A DNA stretch of 64,000 bases, taken from Didymella arachidicola (Eukaryota > Ascomycota > Dothideomycetes > Pleosporales > Didymellaceae). Positions 42,761-55,097 of the stretch are shown in pieces. How positions within the stretch are numbered: position 1 is the first letter of the stretch; every line of letters starts with the position of its first letter. The DNA is taken from positions 1,426,001 to 1,490,000 of the forward strand of contig CM049985.1 of NCBI GenBank assembly GCA_016630955.3, in the 5' to 3' direction. Made by a program: the position numbers and the translations under genes. The notes beneath the pieces are model-generated. The model made no database searches. It saw nothing but the letters and a program-made list of their open reading frames with translations, and was not told the DNA's origin.

Positions 42761-43192
42761 GTTTGACTCAGAAGGATGAGAAGATATCTCCATGAGCCGA
42801 AGGTAAGTGGAGACCGCAGCTGTCAGTGCTAATCGACTGGTGCGGAATCAGTGAAAGGGGACGTCAAAGATGGGCGGATGGTGACTGTAGTTCAAGGTCG
42901 AAGGGTCCAGTGAGCAACACACAGCTAGTTACCACTGTAAACAGTACCAGAGGTCGCGGAAGCATAGGGTGAGGGGTGATACCGAATGTCTCCATGTAGG
43001 AGCTGGGGGCCAACCCTACCACTTCCGGCGACAAGCATACGTCAGTAGAGCCTTGCACTGTCGTGCTCGTCCCATCGTTTCGTTTCGTGTTGTTACTTAT
43101 GGCGACCGGAGAAGACGTCGATCGGAGGTGCCAGCGAGTCGCTGGCAAGGTACGATCCGAAGGCTAGTCCGCTCGCCGAAGCTGTCTAGTCG

Positions 43193-44470
43193 CTAATCGC
43201 TATCTCCCATGAGTTCGGCCAGTTCTGCTTCTTCCTCGGCGGTCATCACGCCTTCTTTGCTCTCTAGCTCCTTCTCCTTTGTCTTACCAAGTTGTTCGTC
43301 CTCGGCCTCTTTGATTGCCTTGGCCAGCTCAGGTGCCCTCAGGCTCCACTGTCGAATGGTCGCATCAATACTCACACTGACAAGCCTCTGGCCAGGCAAC
43401 AGGATCAGTCCAGTGACTTCTTCGAAATGTCCGGAGAAAATGTGATGCAGTTTGCCACTGCCCTTCTCCCATACGCGGACCTCTTCGTCTCTACAGGCCG
43501 TAGCAACCCAGCCTCCATCTTCGTCAACGGCCACATCGCGCACAAAGTCAGGATGCTCGAATGCTGAGTCCTCTTCCCAGTTCCTGCTCCTCGAAAGACA
43601 CTTCGCAGTTTTATCCGCAGAAGCAGTCCAAAGATCTCCGTCCGAATCAAAATGTACGGCATCGATGCTCGTCTCATGGGCAATAACGGGCGAGGGCTCG
43701 ATTTCCGAGGCCGAATCAAAGCCAACATTCCAGCGTCGAATCTCTCGATCACTGCCAGCACTGAACACTGTCGCTGAACGCTTGTTAGACTCGTAGTCTG
43801 TAATGTCAAGCGCAAGCGCAAGAATCCCCCGCGTGTGTCCCTTGAGTGTGTGTAGCTTCTTGCCAGTTGTAGCCTCCCAGACGATGATGCTTGCGTCTGC
43901 CGAAGCAGACACAAGTATCTCCTTGTCTTGCAGAGTGAGCGGGAGCACAGCCTTCACGAAGTCGTTATGTCCCTGAAATCGCTGGGCCAGCTTGCCTGTG
44001 GACAGTGTCCATGACCAGACCGACTTGTCCCAGCATCCAGCGTATACGGTGTCGGTCCTGGATGAAACAGCAAGTGATGTGAGGGGCGCTACCGGCCCAG
44101 CAAAGGTCTTGGTAACTTTCTTAGTCTGTGAAACGGCAACGTCAGTCTTGGCTCTGCGGAGCATGTAGGCATGTGGAGGGGCAGGGGAAGCTGAATGGAG
44201 GTCTGACCGACTTCAAGATTGATGCGCTTCACGTTGCCAGCGGCCTCGGCGACGTATATTTGGTTGCCATCTTGCGGATCTGGGACGACAGCGAGGATCT
44301 TGGAGGGGAGCTTGAACGGGTTGCCCTTGTCATTCTTGGATTTGGCTGCCTTGCGCGCTGTCTCCTCGAGCGCGGAGCTGCTGCTCGTTAGCGTTGGGCC
44401 TCGAGAAGGTGCCTGAGCGCATGGTGTACGTGGTCTGGAAGTAATGTCCTGGATCGTTGGACCGAGACAT
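43193..44470 (-). CDS. WD40-repeat protein
   Basis: Three exons: ATG 44470 (MSRSNDPGHYFQTT), intron 44429..44381 (49 nt, GCTAAC branch, GAGCAG acceptor), second intron 44211..44126 (86 nt, unusual GTCGGT donor, CTGAC branch, CACAG acceptor), stop at 43193; 380 residues. About seven WD repeats: QIYVAEAAGNVKRINLE, SRTDTVYAGCWDKSVWSW, ILVSASADASIIVWEATTGK, TVFSAGSDREIRRWNV, DLWTASADKTAKCLSRS, WVATACRDEEVRVWEKGSG, RLVSVSIDATIRQW. An acidic C-terminal helix ends in AEEEAELAELMGDSD. A propeller scaffold of unknown complex; conserved in filamentous fungi as far as I recall, but I cannot name the orthologue. Confidence 0.82.
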
Positions 44471-45012
44471 GGTGTTATATAGGGTGACGAGCGGGGCTAA
44501 GGGTGACGTGTGACTGTTAGGTTGATCCCACATGACCTGCATTCGGGCGTCGAGGACGCGCTTGCGGACCACGCCCCACCACCCTCGATTCAGCCGATTC
44601 CAGTTTCGAGGCAGAGCTCAGGAGCTGGCTTCACCGTCACAGGGACAAGGCATGCATTGTATGCAGAAGTAATAATTTGTATATATTCGAAAACCCCTAT
44701 GTATTAGTGGCAGTACGCTGCAGAAGGCTAAACAGAACGCCAATGACGCCATGGAAATGTCAAAGCCCCAAAAGCTACAATCCTCTATCTGGAGCTAGAT
44801 AGCCTAGGTCTTCCATGCAAGAACAAAAGTCGTAAGTCATAAATAGGTCGTGAAGAGTGAGGCGCGTATCCGAGCACCCGTCGTAACACTCTGAGGATAT
44901 CTCTAGCAGGACACAGTCCAGACGCCTTTTTGCCTGTGGGTATATGCCCAATATCCAAACGTGCAATGCAGTCATAAGTCGTAAGTATGGTGAAATGCAG
45001 GTAAAAGAGCGA
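44471..45012. other. Intergenic, 542 bp
   Basis: Promoter of the WD40 gene and 3' flank of the Byr4 gene. No distinct element. Confidence 0.5.
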
Positions 45013-47822
45013 TCAGTGGTTTTCGAGAGCACCGGCGGATGCGCTGGCGGCGAAGTCGCGAATCGCCCACCTCCAGCCACCGCGCTGCTCGCCTGAGTCG
45101 CGGATGCCGCCAACCCAGCCCTCGACTCTGCGTCGCCACACAGCTTCTTCTTCGCGTTGCCTGCGAATGAAGCTGGGACCAACATCAAATTCTTCGCCAA
45201 CAAATGTTGGGTCATCGCCATTAGCAGCACCGCCTGCCACACCGTTGTTGCCGCCAACAACACTCTCATTGTCCTTCAAGTCGTCGAGACCAGCGAATGG
45301 GTCTTCCTCTTCGTCTGGGTCGCCGACTGACATTGGAGATACAGGACCGGTCGAGTGTCGTGGAGCCTTGAGCCAGGTCATCTTAACAGGGTCGAAGACC
45401 ATGCGACCTTCGTATTGAACGCCTCGCGGCGCTGAGATCTGCGAGATGAGTGCTGGGCGTGGTGGTGAAGGCGCCGGTGCTGGGTTAGATGGCATCTTGA
45501 TTAGACGTGGCGTAGAGAGGTTCCTCGAATGGATCGATGACAATAAGTTATGTGACATAGATTGCGAGCGGTCGTGTGCACGACTGTGCGTCATTCCGGG
45601 TGGCGCAAATGTCGGTGTACTTGCTGTGGTCAATGCGAGGGTGGTGGTGGAGTTGTTGGGCTGGGAGAAGGAAACGAGAACATCTTCGTTGCCTTCCCAG
45701 CGCTGCATAGAAGGGTTGTAGACCATTCCTTTTTCGGCTGTGCGATTGTTAGTGATAGTGACGAGACATGCAGCTTGAGTGTCTTACTTTGTGTGAATGG
45801 TTGTGTCATCTGTCTGATCAGTTGAGGCTTCTGACCTGTACCCTTCTTACGCAGAGTCGGACTAGTGTGAGGGCTACGAGCAGCGACTTGTGCTTGCCAG
45901 CTGACGGGCCGGGTTGCAGGTGCGATGGGCCCTGCACCTCGCGACGTCGTACCTCCCAGACGCTGTTCACGTGCATTCCTACTAGCAGCAGTGTCTCGAG
46001 CAAATCGTGGCGTGTTGTCTGTCTTTGGCGGGCTCTTGGGCGTTTGTGGCAGCGGCGTTGTCATACGGTCAGGCATTGGCAGACGAGACGTACTGGTCTG
46101 CGATCGAAGCGTCTTCGTGCTGGCGGTATTGCGTGGGGTCTTCTCATACTGCCTCTCTTTAGTGACAGACGTTGGCAGGTCATCGAAGAGGTCGAGCTCG
46201 TGACCATCGCCAAAGTTGCGCTTTCGTTGAGGCTTTGTCAACTTCTTTGGTGGGGGTGGGTGACGGCCCTGGGCAGACGGGGCCAAGTCCCTGCGTACTC
46301 CCGGGCCCCTGGGAGGAGTCTGGTCCATCTGACCACCAATGGACATGCGTGAGTGAGACCGCATTGATGGCGATAAGGGTCGGCGGGGGTCTGAGTCGCG
46401 TCGAAGTTGGCCATGCGAGCCTCTAGCAGTTACATGATGCGACTGGGCAGTCGTGCTGCCAGCAGGCAGAAAGGGCACACTCGAGCGTGGGCTGGGTTGG
46501 AAGTTTGAGTTCCTCAGCAACGGCGCGGAGCGCTTGGCCTTGAGGTATTGCGCACTGGTTGTAGTGGGCATCGGTCGAGTACTGCCATGCATCGGGGCGC
46601 CGGACTCGTAGACGGGAGTAAGTCTGGTGCGAGCGGCCGTCGTGGTCAGTGGTCGAGGTATTCTGGAGCCCGACGATGGCTTGTCGGTGAAGGTGATGGA
46701 AGCTGTAGGTCGAGCAGCAGGTGGCGTCGCTGGCTTCGAAGCTGTTTTCTTAACTACAATGTTACGGTTTAGCGTGAGCTTCCTTGTATCAAGGACCTCC
46801 CCTGCTCCGAAATCAAGGCCTTCCATGAAGTCTTCTTCCTCATCGGCCGGCTTGGGCTGGGGCTGGGGCGACGAGGCAGCTTCACTGTCCAGCGGCGGCG
46901 ACGTGATGGGCGTCACTGCGGGTGACTGTTGAAAAGGTGAGGTCAGAGCCAGGGGAGGAAAGGTGGCTGGTAAATCGAAGTCTGCTTCAAAATCATCCTC
47001 GGCGGGTTCCTGGTGCAAGGACTCCTCGGCAGGCACAGGCACGGGCACGTCCTCAGCAGGGACCACGGCGGGTACTGATGTGGGGGGCAGCTCACGTTGC
47101 TGCTGATTAGAGAATGGCGAGGGGGCAAGAGGAGGCTGTTCGGCTGCCTTGAGTCTGTTCAGACGGGCGGTGAAGTCCATGGGCTCAGTGGGCAGCTCCA
47201 GCCCGTTGAGGTCATCGTCCTCACTCTCCAGCGTCATGCAGCTCCCTAGGCTTGGGCTCATAGCAGAGGCCGTCGAGCTGCGTCCGCCGCGAGGATCCCT
47301 CTTCGTGCCTGCAAACCGGATGCCCAGGCTGCCCTCGCCCCAGTTATCGTCGCCAAAATCGCCAAAGTCAACCATGTTGTCGGCGAGCGTGTGCGGCACA
47401 GGCGCCTTCAGCTTCAGCTCTCCTCCAGCAGTCGGATCCGGAAGCTCCAGATCGTTGCCCCAGTCATCGTCGAGCTCAATTTTCTTGCTGTTCTTTGGCT
47501 TCCCTAGGCGCTTGATGCTTCCGCCCATCAGCGCCGACGCTGGCACGCTCGTGGGGATGGGGATGCCGGCCTGCTTGGCGGAGAAGATGGCCTTGTTCGT
47601 CGAAAAGTCGTCCTCGGGCGTCAGCAGCACCTGCCAGTCCTCGTCGCCCGTGTTGCTCTCGGAGCGCACGCTTAGGCGCGAGGACAACGAGTGCACCGTC
47701 GAGTTCTTGAACAGCAGGCCGTCGCCCTCCTCGAAGTCGGCGTCGTCCCAGTTCTCGATTCCAGAGACCATCGAGTTGATGGAGGCTATCCGCCCCGCAA
47801 AGCTGCGGTTCGGAGCAGCCAT
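45013..47822 (-). CDS. BYR4: Byr4/Bfa1, scaffold subunit of the Spg1/Tem1 GTPase-activating complex
   Basis: Inhibitor of the septation initiation/mitotic exit network; with Cdc16/Bub2 it forms the GAP for Spg1/Tem1 at spindle poles. ATG 47822 (MAAPNRSFAGRIASINSMV); one intron 45787..45738 (50 nt, GTAAGA donor, CACTAAC branch, CACAG acceptor) joins QPFTQ to TEKGMVYNPSMQRWEGNED; stop at 45013; 919 residues. Conserved parts are the N-terminal IENWDDADFEE, ELDDDWGNDLELP and FGDFGDDNWG acidic motifs, VTKERQYEKTPRN in the middle, and the C-terminal RMVFDPVKMTWLK ... EEDPFAGLDDL ... DVGPSFIRRQREEEAVWRRR block. The rest is disordered. A lone ACGCGT lies at 47994. Confidence 0.88.
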
Positions 47823-48679
47823 TGCAGAGTGGGTCAGCTGATCGCGACAGGGTCGATTGTGGTGTTGTAGGACAGGTTTGGATAGAGTGGAGGAGGTTGG
47901 TGTGCTGGACGGTCGTTCTTGCTGCAGGGTGCGTAAGCGAGGCGCTCTGTCCCGCCTGGAGGCCCACGCTGCGGCCAACTTGGTGCAAGCTCGACGCGTG
48001 AACCCTGTCTCCTGTCACACCGAGTGGCTGTGAGTGTCCAGATAAACAACACCACGCAGAGCTGCAGCGAACGACTTCTGTGCAGATTCCCCCGCAGTGG
48101 GCGTGCGCGTGGTTATAGCCGTCAGGGCTGAGGGCTCCAGTGTTTTGGGGGCTCACACAGCGACGACGCGCCGTCAACAACGTCAGTTTCGTCAGGGTCT
48201 ATATTCAGACCCGTGCTGGTGCGCAAAACACGGCCTGATTCGTGTGCTAAACTCTGCTTGCCCCGTGTGCCTAACAAGCCCGCAGCAGCCTCGAGGCAGC
48301 ACCCGCACTGCGCCGGCCAGCTCTCACTTGCGCCCGCGCATTTAACTTTGCGTGGCTGCGCTTCTCAGACAGCAGCTGCTGTTTTGCTGTTTTGATAGCA
48401 TCTACACCCAAGTGAAACATCCGCCTCGTGCGCCTGCATTCACCTCTCGCAGCCGTCAACCACTCCAGGGGTCGGCTTGCAGGGACCATCCTGTGCGCTT
48501 TGTTACACGCTGTTCCCAGGACCACGCCCATTTGCCACCCCGTCATCATCTTGCGCGTCACCTTCAGGAACTGAGGCTGCCCAAAGTGTGCGCAGTGCGT
48601 ATCCCGGCAAATAAACAATAACGCCCTTAGCCTGCGCGCCTTGCCAATTACAGCCTTGCAAGCTAGCAAGTACGGCCTC
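47823..48679. other. Divergent intergenic region, 857 bp
   Basis: Shared upstream region of BYR4 and the XRCC4-like gene. It has one ACGCGT (47994-47999). No gene or RNA recognised. Confidence 0.5.
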
Positions 48680-49934
48680 ATGGATCGTCGTATTGTGCCT
48701 GTCGAGCCGGCTAACGGGCGTGGCGAGCTCGTGGTCATTGAGGTGCAGCAGCAGCAGGGCGCTCGCCCCCTAGATGTTCGGCTTGTTGGATGTGAAGGCG
48801 AAAATCCATATACGGTGCAGAGTAAGGGTGACCTTACGCCCACCACGGTTGCTATGCTAACATGGATGCAGTCAAACAAAGCCAGCTCCCAAAACTGAAA
48901 CAAAAATTCAAGGGCACAAATGCAGAGTGGGAAGCTGTCCTGGCTCATTTTCTGCTGCAGAAACAACTGGGTCCAGATCAAGCCAATTTATTGGAAGGTG
49001 TTCGCATAGTCTACACGCTAAAGAAGAACGGTCTCGAGGTCTCTATCCGGCAAGATGTCAAAGGCATCAAGGTGAGACAGCGTTCACTCGGCGAAACCTA
49101 ATCCTAACACGACGCAGGTCACTTGGGGCGAGATCGTATTGCCCAGGGATGACGCACTGGAGCTCAATCCGTTTGAGTGGGCTCAAGCATCGGCACAAGC
49201 CCATACGAAGACGTTGAAAGAGTTGGCAGAAGTAAAGGCACGAGTCGACAGCGAGAAGCAAACCATCACCAAGCTCAATGCTCAGCTTGATGACTTCATC
49301 AAAACGAAGAATGAAGCAGAGACAGTAATGCTGCAGCAGCTCATGGAGCTACTCAACGAGAAGAAGAGAAAGATCCGAGACCAGAGTCGTCTACTAGCCA
49401 CAGCCAAGGTAGACAAATCCACAGGTACCAGCGCCTCCACGAGTGGACATCCGTGAACTGACTGAATGATCTCTAGCACTCGCCATGCAATCTGACAGAA
49501 CAGAAACGCCGCGCAAAGCAGCCCCGTCTCGAACTTCCAAACGCAAAGCGCCCACAAGGGCCGCAAAAGCGATACAGGAGGACTTGGACAGTGACCAAGT
49601 TGAGATGGTGGAGACAAAGACCGAGGAGCAGAATGACGACGAGGACGTTTCTAGTCCAGCCACACCGGATCGGTCTGATGCTGAAACGGAATCCGAGGCT
49701 GAGGCTTCTGATAGCGGGCTTAGGGACGGATCAGCTGAGACGCTGAAGTCGACTTCAACGGTCGCACAATCCACAAAAGAGGCTGCCCCAGCGCAGTCAA
49801 GTGACGGACCGCCCCCGCCCCGTCACCTACCGTTTGGGAGAGCAGACACACGAAGCAAAGTGTCAGCCAAGAAGCCATCACCAACTTCTGCAGCAAACGA
49901 GGATGATGACGAAGAAACCGACGAGGAGCTTTGA
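48680..49934 (+). CDS. XRCC4/Lif1-like non-homologous end-joining factor
   Basis: DNA ligase IV partner in double-strand break repair. Four exons: 48680-48821, 48872-49071, 49118-49424, 49477-49934 (introns 50, 46 and 52 nt); 368 residues. The globular head covers about residues 1-125 (ENPYTVQIKQSQLPKLKQKF, GTNAEWEAVLAHFLLQKQLG, GLEVSIRQDVKGIKVTWGEI). A long coiled coil follows, about 135-200 (HTKTLKELAEVKARVDSEKQ, QQLMELLNEKKRKIRDQSRL), which in the family dimerises and binds ligase IV. The tail is acidic and Ser/Thr-rich with a basic patch (RTSKRKAPTRAAK). The FKGTxxEWExxLxHFLLQKQ signature is the basis for the family call. Confidence 0.83.
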
Positions 49935-51185
49935 TCGACCTTTCCTCAGTATTTGTAGTATATGTCGCGAGTCAAGCAGTGCACCTTGCTGTTGCATTAA
50001 CCACTGCTTCGATTGCAAGCTGTTCGAATCAGGTGTGCGGAGATGCGGAAGTTTCGTTCTGAACCTAATCATGAGACTGAAGGAAGGTTTCGCGCATCCC
50101 AGGATCTAGCGATCCGCGAACCATCAGACACCATGAGTGTCCTGGCAACAGATCTGTGCATCTCAGGCAGTCTTTAGGGCCTTGCCTGAACAAGCAGTGG
50201 GGAGGATTTCCGCACGCTGCAGGCAGAAACGCTACCTGTCACCTGTAGCCTACCTCTAGACAAGCAGTTTTGTCGCGACGGTCAGGTAGATGACGATGCC
50301 ACCTGTACGCAGATGAATACATCGAGACGTGAAGTGCGCATGCTGTTGTGTTTTCATGATGCCAACTCGGCCTATGCGTGGAGGTCGGAGCTCATCAGCA
50401 GGATTATGTCACGACCCGCGAAGATGTCTCCTTAGCGTAGATCTGGGCTCGGGACGTTCCTCAAACGACAACGGGGCGGCTGGGCAGACGCGGAGGCATT
50501 TGGCAGAGCCCCCCAGAAGTCATCGAATATTCCCAAGTAGACGTCGATAATCGACCCAGAACTGTGTACATGGTCGAGTGAGATGTGATTGTCCACGAGA
50601 ACGAGGTGAGACAAGCAGGAACAATTCGCTGCATCTCGTCAGCCAAACCCTGCGCTCGAACCCACTAGCACGAGGACGCCATATCACAGCCGCCCACGCG
50701 AAGCACCGTCGCAGCAACCCACCGCGCACCCGGACGCGCCGCTGACACGGCCCCTTCCCCAAGTCTACGACTCCGTAATCGCGTCGCGGACTCGTGCTGG
50801 CCTGCATCTGGGCGATGGTTGGCTTCTGTCGCGGCGGCATCAGCTACACAGCGCATCGGAGGCTGAGGTAGCACTCACCTACTCTTTGGTACGGCCTGCA
50901 GCTACTCTTTACCCACGCGCTCTGCGGCTCTCTGCAGCGACACCACTGACGCCCTCCACAGCGACCAATTGTGCGCCCTGTAGTGTGCCCCGCGCCCGCT
51001 CGCGACCCTACGATCCTTCACCGCGTATAGCCCACGACGACGAACCCCCCCCCCCCCCCGGTCAAAGCCCCGCCTCCACCGCTCACTCATGACCAGCGCG
51101 CTACGGATACGTCACCCCGAATTTATTCGCCTCCTCTAAGCACATTGCGCTTCGCGACGACCAGCTGCGACTGCCTTCTCTCACC
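49935..51185. other. Intergenic, 1.25 kb
   Basis: Between the XRCC4-like gene and the next rightward gene. It carries a 15-base C run; otherwise nothing recognised. Confidence 0.5.
51045..51059. repeat. Run of 15 C
   Basis: A mononucleotide C tract 127 bp upstream of the next start codon. Length is prone to sequencing error. Confidence 0.85.
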
Positions 51186-53749
51186 ATGTCAGGCTCCGAA
51201 CCGCCTGATGTGCCCACCACGCGCTCGTTGAAGCGCAAGAGCCTTTCGCGGGATGATCAAGACCATTTGGAGGAGCTGGACAGGATCTTCAAGCGCACAA
51301 AAACGGCAGTGCCGCGCACCCCATATGTCCTATCGACACCATCCATGGACCCGTACCGCTACCACTCCCAACAGGAAGCCAATGCATGGATGATAGGTCG
51401 ACTCTGGGAGCACAATGAGGAGCACATGCAGTACAGAACCTATCTGTTCCGCGAGCCATGTCAAGATTGCTTTGAACTCGTGGCAGGGGAAGACGACGAG
51501 CCAGCGCCAGAGCGGCCCAAGTCGCAGGCATCACAAGCGTCCAACACCGCCAGCCAGGGCCCAAAGAAGAAGATCAGTCTGTCTGCGTATAAAAGCAAGC
51601 AAGCAAACGGCGTCATCACACCCGCTCCGGGCTCCAAGATGGCCTCACCGAGCTTACCACCTGCAAAACCTCCAACGGGGCATACAAATGGCTTGAAACA
51701 GCCTGAGAGACAACCAGCAGCCCCAGAGAAACAACCAGCAGCCCCAGAGAAACCATTGGAGAACAAGTCACAGAAGCAGTACGTTTCAGCAAGGGCGCGC
51801 AGGACCTGGGCTAACATCATACAGACCTGCGACGGAAGACCGCGACAAGCGCAAAGCAGATAACAAGAGCCAGGGTACTGTCCGCCACCCTTTACCACCG
51901 CGACCTCCTCCTGCTACGAACACAAAATGCGTCGAAGATGAAGACTTGCCATCGGTCGACAAGTCAAGTCCATCCAACTCGACACCACACGGTCTGCCCC
52001 CTATGCTTTCCCCCGTACACGAGCCCTTGAGCAATCCGTACGGCCTACCCAACATTCTGTCCCCGACACTGCCCTCGAGCGTACAAGCAGAATTGGACAG
52101 ATTGGAGCAGCAGAGGTCACGAGCTGTCTCTAGCGCATCAGCCTCGTCGACGGAACCTAAGAGACAATCCTCCGCTCTAGTCAAAGGGAAGGAGCAGGAG
52201 CAGGACAAGGAGAGATTCAAAGAGAAGGAGAAAGAACGATTGCAGGTGGCAGGCAAGACGGTCAAAGCAGAACAACACATTCGATCGGCGTCCGTCGGTG
52301 GGAAATCACCTTACATTGCACCGCCAGTCAAGGCGGGGGAGAAAAAGCATTCCAAGGTAGTGATACTCAAGTTCTCGAAAGCCGGACGTGGAACTCTCAA
52401 GCAGATTCTCCGCTTACCGCCCAAACGGCGGGCACCGCAGACGGAGAAAAAAGAAAGCCAGGAAGCGCCCAAGGAATCTCCTCTCAAGATTCGAACAAAG
52501 GTTGTGGAAGAGCCTGTACAGAAGAAAGTCAAGCCCATTCCAAAGGTCGCCGCGCGTCGTTCAGACCCATCAGCAACACCAACCCCCGCATCTACTACCA
52601 AGCCCGGGGCCCTAACAACCAGGATCGCAGAGAAGCGACCGAGAGTGGATGACGATGTATCTTTGGCAGCACCTGCCAAACGACAAAGGGCACTGTCCTC
52701 GCAAGATCGACCGAACACGCCGACACCACAGGCCACCTTGTCATCTGCGCCATCATCCAAGTCCAGTGTGCAGAAAAACCAGTCCCAGTACGAAACACCA
52801 AAGAAGGAGCACAAAGCCGTCAATATGCTGCGGACTGGCTCTTCCGAGAGTCAAGAGGCTACCCCAGGTCGTTCAGGTGGCACCCCAGCCAGTGCCAGAC
52901 CTGACGCAAGGTCCGCACCAACGTCTGCACCATTGAACGGAAAGAAGCAGGCGGAGATCTCCCTGATGGCGACTAGTTCGATGAAGCTCAATCAGATGGG
53001 TCGCGCTTTAAAACACGAAGCTACGAAAATACTCACGGAGAAGAGCACCAAGCTAACGAAGCAAGACGAGAAGCGTGCGGCGGTGACCAATTTGGAATGC
53101 ATACTGTATGTTACGTCGTGTCCTATAAGAGCTCCACTGACAGAACCACAGATCGTATATGGCGGCTTACTATGCCCAAGACCTGTCCCTCAATTACCGA
53201 GGGAGAGCAGGCGAGGTAGAGCAAACCTGGAAAACGCTACTCCCTTTATGTCTCTCCTACGCCCGATTCACGAAAGAGTTTGCACATCTTGATGGCCTCC
53301 GCTCGTACCTCAGCTCTGTCATTGCCTCGACGATCTGCACCCTGGTCTCCCAGCGAGCCTCCAGCACGAAAGCTCACGACTCGCCTCAAGACGTCGCCCA
53401 TGCCCAGTTGGCTAAAGAACACACCTCTCTCGCAGAGAACTTCGCACTCCTCGCGGACCACACAAAAAAAATGACTGCGCACTTCCAAGACGCAAGAGTT
53501 GCGCTGCCACTCGAGGACCTTCAGGCGCTCTACAAGCGGACATGGGCCGGTCGCGAGACAAACACAAAGCTGGTCAAAGAACCAGAAAAGCTCAGCGGCG
53601 CGCGCATGTCCGGGCCCTACTACCTCCCCATTTCAGTCGATACAACGCCCATCCAAGCTGTGCGCTTTGGTCTGAAATTCCTGCACGAATACTGCGAGAA
53701 GGAGGGCCTGAAGTACTCATTGCGCGTCAACCTCGATCAGCCTTCGTAA
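51186..53749 (+). CDS. Uncharacterised fungal nuclear protein, Lys/Ser-rich
   Basis: Three exons: 51186-51778, 51825-53105, 53152-53749 (two 46-nt introns, the first with a GCTAAC branch); 823 residues. The N-terminus (PYRYHSQQEANAWMIGRLWE) and a KKKISLSAYKSKQANG motif near residue 130 look conserved. A short tandem repeat, KQPAAPE twice, follows. LPPMLSPVHEPL and LPNILSPTLPSSVQAELDRL are paired Pro-rich motifs. A long basic disordered stretch with several NLS-like clusters leads to a helical C-terminal domain (YYAQDLSLNYRGRAGEVEQTW; EKEGLKYSLRVNLDQPS). No named family recognised. Splicing of the last intron restores LECILSYMAAYYAQDL in frame. Confidence 0.72.
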
Positions 53750-54437
53750 CAGCACGGGCGACGACTGGAAACAGTGCAAGCGGTGTAGCAATCTAGATTT
53801 GCAGGCGTGACCTTGCACACGGCATTCTTTATCTATTCATCTCACATACGTTGACTGTTATTTTTGCTTCAGGATGCGATTCAAGGCGGAATGGTGTTTG
53901 CTATATAGCGCGCATTGGGTCGGCTTATGGGACCGGGACTCTGATCTTGCGACTGATACCCTCGAGGTGCAATGCCTCTGATGTGCTTCTCGATTTGGCG
54001 TTCTGCATGTATGAGTACGGAGATCGTGAAGGGATGACAGGATGGTCTAGTAGATAACCTAGGCGAAGGAAATGTCAGGAGATGAATACAACATGGCCCC
54101 TTACGCCCCTATTTCTAAGTTAATCATATCCTACATTGGTAGCAGTGACTGATTGTTGTCATCTGGACTGAGATAGCAGGAACCCGGGGCATTTGGGATC
54201 TTGCTAGCTGCCCAAAGTTGCTGCCACGGGAACGTTGTTTCTGAGAAAATTCAGTCAAGTGGTCATGTACTCAAGTTACTTCGTACCATATTTCAAGCGA
54301 CAAATTCGCACTAGCATTACATGAGAAGAAAACACGCTAGTGCACTCCACTTCTCAAAGGCTCGCGTAAAGCTCCAAAGCTCCAAGCTGCACTGTACCAT
54401 CAAAGCGACGATTTGAGAGCGCCAGGCAAACAATACG
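53750..54437. other. Intergenic, 688 bp
   Basis: Tandem gap; no distinct element seen. A short match to a tRNA A-box near 54040 has no B-box partner. Confidence 0.5.
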
Positions 54438-55097
54438 ATGGGTCCCATATATCGCCCAAATACGAGGACATGGGCGATACAAGCGCCCTCCTCCCCGGCG
54501 AAGTCTAGTGACTTGGCACGTGCAGACACAGCCGCAGACAGAGCTGCAGATGCAGATGCAGACACGTCCATGGCCGATGCCACACCAGTAGCTTTGGAGG
54601 AAGTCCTCGATTCTACAAAACACGCGAAAAAGCGCAAGCGCAAAGACAAGGAAGTACACATCCTCCACCAGACCACCTTCCGCAAACCCACGTGGGCCTA
54701 CTTCCACCTCGCCCTCATCACTCCCGGTACCGCGTCTCAGACGCCGTCCGCCTCTGCGGTAACTTCAGATTCCCGCGATATCGATGCTCTTACTGTCTCG
54801 ACGCTTCTTACTCAGCCGCTGACCGCGTACCTTGGCATCACCGGCTCTGCTGTACCCGTTGATATCCTGCACACTCAAGGCCGCAATGCGTACGTCCGTA
54901 TACCACGACAAGATGCGAGGGGTTTCCGCGCAGGATTGAGTAACTGGGTTGGAAGCTGTGATGCTGGGAATGTCCCGGGCTTGAAGGAAGGCGGCAGGGT
55001 GAATGTTGCATGGCGGGTGGTTACAGAAGGTGGGAGTCTAGGGCTGCTGAGGGGATCAGGGAAAGAGATTTTTGGCGAAGACGGAGTCGCTTACTGA
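54438..55097 (+). CDS. POP8: RNase P/MRP subunit Pop8-like
   Basis: Small protein subunit of the RNase P and MRP ribonucleoproteins that process tRNA and rRNA precursors. Intronless frame of 219 residues from ATG 54438. The disordered Asp/Ala-rich N-terminus has a basic cluster (KHAKKRKRKDKE). The conserved domain follows: VHILHQTTFRKPTWAYFHLA, LDALTVSTLLTQPLTAYLGI-like sequence, PVDILHTQGRNAYVRIPRQD and FRAGLSNWVGS. The fold resembles Pop5/Rpp14. Family call rests on these motifs. Confidence 0.75.
   Translation: MGPIYRPNTRTWAIQAPSSPAKSSDLARADTAADRAADADADTSMADATPVALEEVLDSTKHAKKRKRKDKEVHILHQTTFRKPTWAYFHLALITPGTASQTPSASAVTSDSRDIDALTVSTLLTQPLTAYLGITGSAVPVDILHTQGRNAYVRIPRQDARGFRAGLSNWVGSCDAGNVPGLKEGGRVNVAWRVVTEGGSLGLLRGSGKEIFGEDGVAY

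Larger units (their letters stand above)
40274..43192. other. Gene-free region of 2.9 kb with structured repeats
   Basis: No coding frame is supported on either strand. It carries the four-copy structured array (40959-42478), a perfect 8-bp hairpin at 40675-40693, a telomere-like motif at 41872-41885 and a 24-bp duplication at 42713-42760, each described separately. Confidence 0.6.

Noticed and set aside
47823..47978. Upstream extension of the BYR4 frame
   Set aside because: The frame is open upstream, but MAAPNRSFAGRIASIN at 47822 matches the expected protein start and the extension has no family-like sequence.
48271..48981. 236-codon - strand frame over the start of the XRCC4-like gene
   Set aside because: Antisense shadow of exons 1-2 of a well-supported gene and its promoter.
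51045..51059. C run as a functional element
   Set aside because: Mononucleotide tracts of this size arise by slippage; no structure or partner G run is nearby.
54031..54065. GGTCTAGTAG, like a tRNA A box
   Set aside because: No B box or acceptor stem follows.
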